64,000 nt of DNA. Source: Pseudomonas sp. AB6. Lineage in GTDB: Bacteria; Pseudomonadota; Gammaproteobacteria; Pseudomonadales; Pseudomonadaceae. The DNA lies in assembly GCF_034314105.1 (NCBI RefSeq), contig NZ_JAVIWJ010000001.1, forward strand, positions 3,522,501 through 3,586,500. Reading direction: 5' to 3'. The notes under the pieces are model-generated. The model made no database searches. It was not told the DNA's origin and saw only the letters and a program-made list of their open reading frames with translations. Shown here piece after piece: positions 20,024-26,793 of this stretch. The position numbers were made by a program, and so were the translations under genes. Every line of letters starts with the position of its first letter. Positions within the stretch are counted from its first letter, which is position 1.

Positions 20024-22606
20024 ATGTCCAATATTCCAAAAACCAGCGTCAGTGAACTCTTCCAATTCCCGATTCGCAAGGCAGACGGCAAACCCTTTGC
20101 TGACGCCGAGCAACTGCACCAACTGCTGGAAAAAGAAACGTCAGGTTTCTACTTATTGAGCAAAAGCGGCTTCTGGCACGGCGGTATTCATATCAGCAAT
20201 GAAAGCGCCCCGCACTGCGTCCACAACGAGCCGGTGCGCTGCATCGCCGACGGTGAAGTGGTCGCTTACCGCTTGAATGCCGACTACCTCGATTCCCAGT
20301 TCGAACAGGACGCAAGTTGCCTGCAACTGAAATACTCCACCTCGTTTTGCCTGGTCCGGCATACCTATCAGTCACCGCCCAATCCCGAAGAAGGGCCCGA
20401 CCACGGCAAGCAAAACAGCCTGACCTTTTACAGCTTGTACATGCACCTGCTGCCCTTCGAACGCTACCCGAATGATGACCCGACCTACGCCAACCGCGTG
20501 CAAGTCGGTTTCGGCGACCGCGCAGCCCGCAATGTGCCCTTGGGTGAACCCGGCAGTAAAAAGATCGGTGTAATCCTCGCCGGCAGCGTGTTCGACATTC
20601 TTGAAGAGCGAGAAGGCGCCGAAGGCTATCGCTTTGCCAAAGGCCGCCTTGTCTGGGCACCACCGGAAGGCCCGTTCAATCCCGGTGCAGAACTCTGGTT
20701 CGCCAGCCACCAACACGGGCAACCCATCAGCCCAGATAACTGTCGGTTGCTGTTGGCCAAGGTGCTGCCACCTGCGCGAGCCCGACCTGCGTATTGGCAA
20801 GGCATGGTTGAAGCCCGCGTGCGGCAGTTCCACGGGTTGGACATGCATCGCGCGCCTGAGAATAACGAACCGGGCGCCAGCTACGGCGTGCGGGAACAAT
20901 TACCCTCGGGCTATACCTTTCGTTTTGATAACGCACACACCGTGTTGGTCAACGCACCGGATGGCACCCGACGGCCCATGGCGCGCTGCACCATTGCCCC
21001 GACCACCATCAGAGGCGAGCCTCTCATTCAAGCGTTTTGGGCCTACGTGGATGACATTGAACTGGAGTTTCCGCGCACTGAGCCGGTGGGTCTGGACAGC
21101 GTTATCGTTCCCGAAAAACCGATCCCGATCAAAGCTGGCGCCCCGGTGGGCTACCTTGGGTTGTACGAAACACCCGCCGAAACCGGCAAGACATCCAAAC
21201 ACCAAGTGCATTTGGAAGTCTTCACCTGCGACCCGAACCTCGACGCTTTTCTCAGCAACGAAGCCGGTCTCAAACACGGCAAGCAATACCTCCACGTACC
21301 CAAACTGCAACCGGACATCGTGGCCCAAGACACCGAAAGCGAGCTCCGGAGATTTCTGTTTCAAGACCATGTGTTTGACCTGAACAAGTTGCCGGTCGTA
21401 AAAGACAAAGACGGCGCCCTGGCCTACAAGATTAACGTCCAGGAAAAGGTCCCTACCCCCAAAGCGCCGATCCGTAATTTTGAAGCATTGATCAGTAAAC
21501 AAGGAGTACAGGACGGCACAACCAAGGCCCAGATCGTCAGTCAACACGACTTCAAGGCGCTTGGCTTCAAGATCGTTGAGCAAGGTGCCAATAGCTGCAG
21601 CCCGTTGATTTCGGGGAAGGTGTGTAATTTCTATAAACACCTGCACGCTTTGGCCGACGTCAATCACGACGGAAACGTCAGCGCTGAAGAACTGCGGGTA
21701 ACACTGAGAAACCCCGCGTTCAGAAATCGCTGGTCAAAACTCATCACCCACCACCACACCGAATGGCAAACCACCGCCGACGCTGCCAACTGGCAAGCGT
21801 TTCGGGACCGTCTGAGTCACGACCCTGAGTGGCTAAGGCATGAGAGTGAGCGGATTAATAATTTGGTGTTTTGGGATGAAGTGGCGGAGAAGGTTGGGCT
21901 GCCGGAGGATGGGCGGGTTTCTTATTTTCATCCGGTGGAGTTTGTTGGGTGCCTGCAAAATAGAAAATTGCATCCGGTAATTTCAATAAATAATCGAAAT
22001 ATAGAAATTTCGTTTCTTGATTTTTATGACAACTCAGTAATAGATGAGGAAGATTATATTAATGCTGCAACAAGACTTCGCTGTGAAGTTGAAGCAATAA
22101 AAGCTGTAGCCATTACAGAAACAGGCAGCTCAGGTAGCTATTTTATTAATGGGCGTGACGATAAAGTTCCAACAATACTGTTCGAAAGGCACTATTTCCA
22201 TAGGCTCACCGGAGGCCGATTTGGTGAGACGCATCCTGAAATCTCCCAAAAAACAGGGGGAGGATACGGCCGTTTTTCCGCTCAATACGAAAAGTTGCTA
22301 AGCGCTTACTCCTTGGATCCGAACGCTGCCCTTAAATCGGCATCTTGGGGGAGGTTTCAGATTATGGGAGATAACCATTTGCGCGCCGGATACTGTACCG
22401 TCGAGGCATTCGTAAATGATATGGGATTGTCCGAGAGGAAGCACTTGGAAGCTTTTGTTAACTTTATCTTATCTGACCCTGTACTTTCGGCTGCCATTAT
22501 TGAAAAGGACTGGTTGAAGTTTGCTAGAAAATATAATGGCGCCAATCAGGTCGGTTATGATGGCAGGATATCGGAAAACTACGAGTTAATTAAAAATGCA
22601 AAGTAA
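20024..22606 (+). CDS. Modular peptidoglycan-degrading effector with N-acetylmuramidase tip
   Basis: An 860-residue protein without a signal peptide. Residues about 1-430 include a lysostaphin-like (M23-like) fold: HGGIH at 52-56 and HQVHLEVF at 393-400 stand where HxxxD and HxHYE lie in active enzymes, so it may be inactive. An EF-hand (DVNHDGNVSAEE, residues 545-556) follows. The last 190 residues match the N-acetylmuramidase domain (PF11860 type): AITETGSSGSYF with the likely catalytic Glu699, LFERHYFHR, and ASWGRFQIMG. The trunk is GC-rich, the tip AT-rich from about 21,950. A signal-less wall hydrolase followed by a periplasmic partner fits a type VI secretion effector, but no vgrG or PAAR gene is in the window. 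Confidence 0.8.
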   Translation: MSNIPKTSVSELFQFPIRKADGKPFADAEQLHQLLEKETSGFYLLSKSGFWHGGIHISNESAPHCVHNEPVRCIADGEVVAYRLNADYLDSQFEQDASCLQLKYSTSFCLVRHTYQSPPNPEEGPDHGKQNSLTFYSLYMHLLPFERYPNDDPTYANRVQVGFGDRAARNVPLGEPGSKKIGVILAGSVFDILEEREGAEGYRFAKGRLVWAPPEGPFNPGAELWFASHQHGQPISPDNCRLLLAKVLPPARARPAYWQGMVEARVRQFHGLDMHRAPENNEPGASYGVREQLPSGYTFRFDNAHTVLVNAPDGTRRPMARCTIAPTTIRGEPLIQAFWAYVDDIELEFPRTEPVGLDSVIVPEKPIPIKAGAPVGYLGLYETPAETGKTSKHQVHLEVFTCDPNLDAFLSNEAGLKHGKQYLHVPKLQPDIVAQDTESELRRFLFQDHVFDLNKLPVVKDKDGALAYKINVQEKVPTPKAPIRNFEALISKQGVQDGTTKAQIVSQHDFKALGFKIVEQGANSCSPLISGKVCNFYKHLHALADVNHDGNVSAEELRVTLRNPAFRNRWSKLITHHHTEWQTTADAANWQAFRDRLSHDPEWLRHESERINNLVFWDEVAEKVGLPEDGRVSYFHPVEFVGCLQNRKLHPVISINNRNIEISFLDFYDNSVIDEEDYINAATRLRCEVEAIKAVAITETGSSGSYFINGRDDKVPTILFERHYFHRLTGGRFGETHPEISQKTGGGYGRFSAQYEKLLSAYSLDPNAALKSASWGRFQIMGDNHLRAGYCTVEAFVNDMGLSERKHLEAFVNFILSDPVLSAAIIEKDWLKFARKYNGANQVGYDGRISENYELIKNAK

Positions 22607-23105
22607 ATATCATTTGAGCATGTTGACTGCGGGGCTAATATTCTGCTCAGGCACAAACGGATTGGAACAAAAGATATGTACCGGGCAAAGTGTTTCTGTA
22701 TTCCAGTGTGAGATCAGCAATGGAAAGAATTTAGCGTTGTGTGGTGTATACGATCAATTAGCTGGGCTTCAAGGTCTTCAATATGTATTTGGTAAAGCGA
22801 ATGATGTGGAGTTGATTTATCCTGTTGGAAAGGTTACGACAGGAGATTTCAAATTTAATTATTATTTTAGATCTGGAGTTGAATACTTAAAGGTTAGCTT
22901 CCGTAATGGATCAGTCAAATATAGTATTTTTAGCAATTCGGACCAGAATCAACCTCAGGGCAATATTTCCGGAATCGAAGTGTTTGACGATCAAAAGCAT
23001 TCCTCTGAGGTTCAAATTTTATGCAGTAAAATATATGCAAATAAATTGCGAAATCTTTCGAGATTGAAGTGCGATGAAGACGATGCTCTAGGCTGCAATA
23101 ACTAA
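22596..23105 (+). CDS. Probable periplasmic immunity protein of the muramidase effector
   Basis: A 169-residue protein that starts inside the effector's last codons (11-base overlap), so the two are translationally coupled. A hydrophobic N-terminus (MLTAGLIFCSGTNG, residues 9-22) looks like a signal peptide; the mature part has six or more Cys (ICTGQ, FQCEI, LALCGVY, ILCSK, LKCDED, LGCNN), suggesting disulfide bonds and a periplasmic site. It is AT-rich like the effector tip. I know similar C-x-FxC-x-GKxLxLC proteins as uncharacterised; the immunity role is inferred from position, coupling and location, because its target acts on the wall. Confidence 0.65.
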   Translation: MQSKYHLSMLTAGLIFCSGTNGLEQKICTGQSVSVFQCEISNGKNLALCGVYDQLAGLQGLQYVFGKANDVELIYPVGKVTTGDFKFNYYFRSGVEYLKVSFRNGSVKYSIFSNSDQNQPQGNISGIEVFDDQKHSSEVQILCSKIYANKLRNLSRLKCDEDDALGCNN

Positions 23106-23447
23106 CCCTGCTACCGAAGGCTAAATCGCCGAATGGTAACCATCGAGCAGGTGGATCGGAGACTACCCACGCCCAACAGCAACATTTATTTGATATTACA
23201 TATCCAGATTACGTAATCGCGCTATCAACAATTACAACAGATGGACAGCTGGCGAGGAGGCACGCTGTGAATGGGATAAGCTCCTGCCTGCCATCAAAGA
23301 TATCTTAGTCGACTTCGTGTACCAAGGTTTCACAATAGTATCGAAGATTTGATAACTTATATCGAAAACACCCCTATACTAAAGCAATATAAGCCCGGGC
23401 GACAACGGGCTAATTACCTTCGGAAAAATCGAGGAGCCAACTTATAA
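23106..23447 (+). pseudogene. Remnant of a displaced lysozyme-like toxin tip
   Basis: Three protein-like pieces in three frames follow each other: GGSETTHAQQQHLFDITYPDY (first 20 residues from 23,150), AINNYNRWTAGEEARCEWDK...DILVDFVYQGFT (23,221-23,334) and SIEDLITYIENTP...ANYLRKNRGANL with a stop at 23,445-23,447. Together they read as the C-terminal part of one protein, reminiscent by eye of pesticin/T4-lysozyme-like toxin domains. The first break could be loss of one copy of a 13-base repeat, because the two flanking peptides are encoded by overlapping bases; the second lacks about ten residues. It has no start of its own. It looks like the former tip of the upstream effector. Confidence 0.6.
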
Positions 23448-23767
23448 TGCGTATCAAATCATATTTGATCGCTGGCGCTTTTTTTTTGCAGTGGCGTATC
23501 CCGCATTCGGTTCAGACTTTGAAAGCGAGGCCTGCAAGAATGTAATCAATAGTTTGGCAGTTTTGACCTGCGCAGTGGCGAAAAAGACGAGGCCAATAGC
23601 AGGCTCAAAGAAAGCTATCAAGAGCTTACAGTCAGAGTTAAATCACAATATAAAAATCATCCGAAATCAAGATTATTTATCAATGATAAAAAATCTCAAC
23701 TGGCATGGATACCTCTAAAAGACAAAATTGTGCGCTTGGGGGGGGTGAGATAGAGACAGATAGCTAG
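23447..23767 (+). pseudogene. Frameshifted LprI/DUF1311-like immunity gene
   Basis: ATG 23447 overlaps the stop of the toxin remnant (TAATG). It encodes a signal peptide, MRIKSYLIAGAFF, then shifts frame in a run of nine T's (about 23,482) to FAVAYPAFGSDFESEACKNV...LTCA, shifts again at about 23,573 to SGEKDEANSRLKESYQELTV...QLAWIPLKDK, and again in an A-run at about 23,725 to NCALGGGEIETDS and stop. The Cys-rich N-terminus, the ESYQEL helix and the final AWIPLKDKNC fit DUF1311, the LprI lysozyme-inhibitor family. Three single-base changes in one gene indicate decay; read error is a less likely alternative. Confidence 0.65.
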
Positions 23768-23885
23768 GCATACAACTGCACCTCAAGAATGAGTGACGAG
23801 CGACGATATTACTTGAATGCAATTTCTCCCATGCTGCCGTAGCATCTATCACCGACCTTGTTAACCGGTTATACGGACGCACCCC

Positions 23886-23939
23886 CAACACGTTGGCTCC
23901 TACAGGGGATCGTGCTTATCTGTAGGAGCCAACGTGTTG
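23886..23939. repeat. Perfect 20-bp inverted repeat downstream of the permease gene
   Basis: CAACACGTTGGCTCCTACAG and its exact reverse complement CTGTAGGAGCCAACGTGTTG are separated by 14 bases. It sits 13 bases beyond the permease stop and may close that transcript. Half-copies of the arm occur at about 28,208-28,232 and 32,848-32,867, so it belongs to a dispersed repeat. Confidence 0.8.
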
Positions 23940-23952
23940 CCGAAGGGTCAGT

Positions 23953-25383
23953 TCAATCACCCACCGTCTCAGGCACCGCACGCACAACCGGCTTCACCAC
24001 CACCGGCTTGGCATCAACCGCGCCGACATCCTTGGTAAAGGTCTTGTCGTTCTCGCCCTTGAAGAAGTTTTTACCGTAAATCAGCAGGCACAGCACTACG
24101 CCGATGGCGAAGGCCCAACTGGCGCCTTTGACTGCCAACACCGCGCCGATTACCCCGGCTATCCCGAGGTCACGCTGGCTGCGGGCTTCGAGGATGCCCA
24201 AACGCACGCTGACATAACCTTGAATCAACAAGGTCAGCGCCAGCGCCACGCCCAAAATGGGTTGCACCAGTGTCACCACCGGCAGCAACAACAGGCCGGT
24301 ATTGGTCCCCCAACGAAACGAGCCGACGCCGCCGTAAATCGATTTCATCGCCTTCGGTCCACCTTTGAAACGCTCGATCACAACCACCAACATGGCCGCC
24401 CATTTCGGCCCGCACATCGCCACGTCTGGACCAAACACGCTCATCAACGCGTTACGCGCTCCGAATATCAGGTGCGCACGGTCAGGGTTGTAGTCCACGT
24501 TTTCATCGGTTCGAATCTGCTGCGCTTCGTCGAGCAGCACCTTGGCGCTGAGCACGTCGCCGAAAACGATGATGTACACCGCCAACATGGTCGGGAACGC
24601 GGTAATGAACATCGACAGCGGCGGCATACCCAAGCCAAAGATCGTGTAGTTATTCCACAGCCCCATAAAGTCAGGTTTGCTGAAGCCCCACTGAATGGTC
24701 GGCCATGGCGCTTCATGGAACAGCGGCGCGATGACCACCGCCAGCAAGATGATCGGCAAAATGCCGAGCTTGGCGAAATTCCACCAGAGTTTGTTGCGCA
24801 GTTTCAGGGCTTGGAAGTGCTGGGAGAAAATCAGGTAGAACGCGATACCGATGGTGATCGAGATAGTCCACGGCAGTACGTCGAACTTGCCGCCGACCTG
24901 AAACACCGCGCTGACCGCGCTCAAACCGGCGCCCATGATAATCCCGGATTTGATCGCCGAGGGCACGTAAGCCACCACCTTCTTCGCCATCCCTGTTGCC
25001 CCTAGGGCGATGGAAAACACCCCGAGCATCATCTGAAACGCAATCAAGGCGTGCACACGCTCAGGCCCCATCGGGAAGTGCGCGCAGTACGCCATCAATA
25101 ACGGCACCGCTGGCGTGATCCAGCCGGGCACGGTCGGGTCACCCAATAGATGGTGAGTGAGGTACAGCAGCCCATTGAGCATGACCACGGCCAACGCCAC
25201 TTCAAAAGGCATGCCCAGCAGTTCGGTCATCAACGGAATGGCCGCCAAGTCCACGGCGCACATCAACAAGCCCTGGAGGTAATCCGGCATCTCGAAGTTG
25301 TAGTGAATGAACGGCAAACGCACTTTGAACGGGCCCAGCGGGATGTACGGGCTTTCGCGACCCGGTTCGGGAAGGTTGGACAT
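23953..25383 (-). CDS. Multi-pass membrane permease of uncertain substrate
   Basis: A 476-residue integral membrane protein with about 12 hydrophobic segments. The arrangement, with GIIMGAGLSAVSAVF and FITAFPTMLAVYIIVFGDVL, and the GTNTGLLLLPVVTLV segment, suggests the uracil/xanthine-permease (NCS2)-like superfamily, but no signature is decisive. ATG 25383 (MSNLPEPGRES) has AGGTG upstream and excludes 24 poorly conserved residues of the longer frame. It is the second gene of an operon with the alcohol dehydrogenase, so it may import that enzyme's substrate or a precursor (inference). Confidence 0.7.
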   Translation of the reverse strand: MSNLPEPGRESPYIPLGPFKVRLPFIHYNFEMPDYLQGLLMCAVDLAAIPLMTELLGMPFEVALAVVMLNGLLYLTHHLLGDPTVPGWITPAVPLLMAYCAHFPMGPERVHALIAFQMMLGVFSIALGATGMAKKVVAYVPSAIKSGIIMGAGLSAVSAVFQVGGKFDVLPWTISITIGIAFYLIFSQHFQALKLRNKLWWNFAKLGILPIILLAVVIAPLFHEAPWPTIQWGFSKPDFMGLWNNYTIFGLGMPPLSMFITAFPTMLAVYIIVFGDVLSAKVLLDEAQQIRTDENVDYNPDRAHLIFGARNALMSVFGPDVAMCGPKWAAMLVVVIERFKGGPKAMKSIYGGVGSFRWGTNTGLLLLPVVTLVQPILGVALALTLLIQGYVSVRLGILEARSQRDLGIAGVIGAVLAVKGASWAFAIGVVLCLLIYGKNFFKGENDKTFTKDVGAVDAKPVVVKPVVRAVPETVGD

Positions 25384-25466
25384 TAACGGCACCTGTCTTA
25401 TTGGTTTTGGTTGCCGTGTACGGCAGACGCCCGAAGCCGGTCGCTCGGGCGTCATTACGCGATCAC

Positions 25467-26615
25467 TCAGTAAGCGGCGCGGTAAATTTTTTCGATGTCG
25501 GCGGCGGTGAGTTTGCGAGGGTTATTGCGCATCAGCCGGTCGATCTTGCTGGCTTCTTCGGCCATGGCTGGAATTGCATCTTCCGGTACGTTGAAGGCGC
25601 GCATCCCCGACGGAATGTCCACGGCGATGCACAGGTCGGTCATGGCCTGAACAGCTTGATCGGCGGCGTCTTTGTCGCTGAGGTGCGCCGTCCGCACGCC
25701 CATGGCTTCGGCGATATCGCGGAAGCGTTCGACGCAGGCCATCTTGTTCCAAGCCATGACGTACGGCAGCAACAAGGCATTGCTGACGCCGTGGGCAATG
25801 TTGAAACGCCCGCCCAGCGGATACGCCAGCGCATGCACCGCGCCGACACCGGCATTACCGAACGCCATGCCGGCCATTAAACTGGCGGTGGCCATGTCTT
25901 CGCGGGCGGCCAGGTTGGTCGGGTTGGCGTAAGCCTTGGGCAGCGCCTTGGCGATCAGCTTGATCGCACCAATGGCCAGCGCGTCGGTAATCGCCGAGCT
26001 GTTGACCGATAAATACGATTCGATAGCGTGGACCAACGCATCAACACCGCTGGCCGCGGTCACGCTACGCGGGCAGCTCAGGGTCATGATCGGGCTGACC
26101 AACGCGACGTCCGGCAGCAAGTAATCGCTGACGATGCCTTTTTTCAGCTGCGCTTGTTTGTCCGAGAAAATCGCCACGTTGGTCACCTCCGAACCAGTGC
26201 CCGCCGTGGTGGGAATCGCAATCAGCGGCGGCCCTTTGCGCTTGACCTGATCGACGCCGAACAATTCGGTTAATGGCCCGTCGTAATTGGCAAAGGCGGC
26301 GACGCCTTTGGCAATATCAATAGCGCTGCCGCCGCCGAGGCCGATCAGGCCGTCATGGCCGCCTTCGCGGTAAGCGCGAGTGCAGTCTTCAACGATGGAG
26401 ATTTCCGGCTCGGGTTTGACCTGATCGAAAATGCCGTAGCGGCGGTCGCCCAGGTGCGCCAATGCCAAATCGACAGTGCCGGATTGAACCAGCACAGCAT
26501 CAGTAACGATCAGCGGGTTGTTGATATTCAAGCGGGTCAGCTCAGCGGCCAGTTGCTCAATAGCAGCGGGACCGGTGATCAGTTTGTTGGCGATTTTGAA
26601 CGCAGAGATACTCAT
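25467..26615 (-). CDS. Iron-containing alcohol dehydrogenase
   Basis: A 382-residue group III (Fe-dependent) alcohol dehydrogenase. The NAD site GLGGGSAIDIAKG, the IPTTAGTGSEVTNVAI segment and the metal ligands D and H in VDALVHAIESYLS and the two His in VGAVHALAYPLGGRFNIAHG are present. Members act on lactaldehyde, 1,3-propanediol, 4-hydroxybutyrate or ethanol; the substrate cannot be picked here. ATG 26615 follows AGGACGAG; the extra 50 residues of the longer frame are not conserved and would overlap the sigma-54 promoter. The permease lies 83 bases downstream, and the sigma-54 activator upstream. Confidence 0.92.
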   Translation of the reverse strand: MSISAFKIANKLITGPAAIEQLAAELTRLNINNPLIVTDAVLVQSGTVDLALAHLGDRRYGIFDQVKPEPEISIVEDCTRAYREGGHDGLIGLGGGSAIDIAKGVAAFANYDGPLTELFGVDQVKRKGPPLIAIPTTAGTGSEVTNVAIFSDKQAQLKKGIVSDYLLPDVALVSPIMTLSCPRSVTAASGVDALVHAIESYLSVNSSAITDALAIGAIKLIAKALPKAYANPTNLAAREDMATASLMAGMAFGNAGVGAVHALAYPLGGRFNIAHGVSNALLLPYVMAWNKMACVERFRDIAEAMGVRTAHLSDKDAADQAVQAMTDLCIAVDIPSGMRAFNVPEDAIPAMAEEASKIDRLMRNNPRKLTAADIEKIYRAAY

Positions 26616-26663
26616 CGGCTCGTCCTTTATTAGTTGTTTTGCGCGAGGGCGTGCCGGATGAAT

Positions 26664-26680
26664 TGCGAAAGCTGTGCCAA
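26664..26680 (-). promoter_or_regulatory. Sigma-54 (-24/-12) promoter of the alcohol dehydrogenase operon
   Basis: TTGGCACAGCTTTCGCA on the minus strand has GG and GC exactly 12 bases apart, as in the consensus TTGGCAC-N5-TTGCA, with one mismatch in the -12 part. The expected start of transcription is about 38 bases before the ADH ATG. A gene for a sigma-54 activator lies directly upstream. Confidence 0.8.
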
Positions 26681-26742
26681 AACTCGCAAAGCCCCACGGG
26701 GCAAGGGTAAGCACGAAAAAGAGACCGTCAAAGGGGGTGGCA

Positions 26743-26762
26743 GCGATTAGTTTTCTAATCGC
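26743..26762. promoter_or_regulatory. Palindrome, probable upstream activator site 1
   Basis: GCGATTAGTTTTCTAATCGC is a perfect 8-bp inverted repeat with a TTTT centre, about 65-80 bases upstream of the -24 element, the usual place for an enhancer-binding protein. No T-run follows on either side, which argues against a terminator. Confidence 0.6.
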
Positions 26763-26773
26763 CAAATGGGCTA

Positions 26774-26793
26774 CTGATTCAAATCCTAATCAG
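26774..26793. promoter_or_regulatory. Second dyad, probable upstream activator site 2
   Basis: CTGATTCAAATCCTAATCAG has 6-bp arms (CTGATT/AATCAG) and shares GATT/TAATC half-sites with the dyad 11 bases away. It overlaps the last codons of the activator gene. Two similar dyads in tandem are typical of sites for cooperative binding by sigma-54 activators. Confidence 0.5.
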
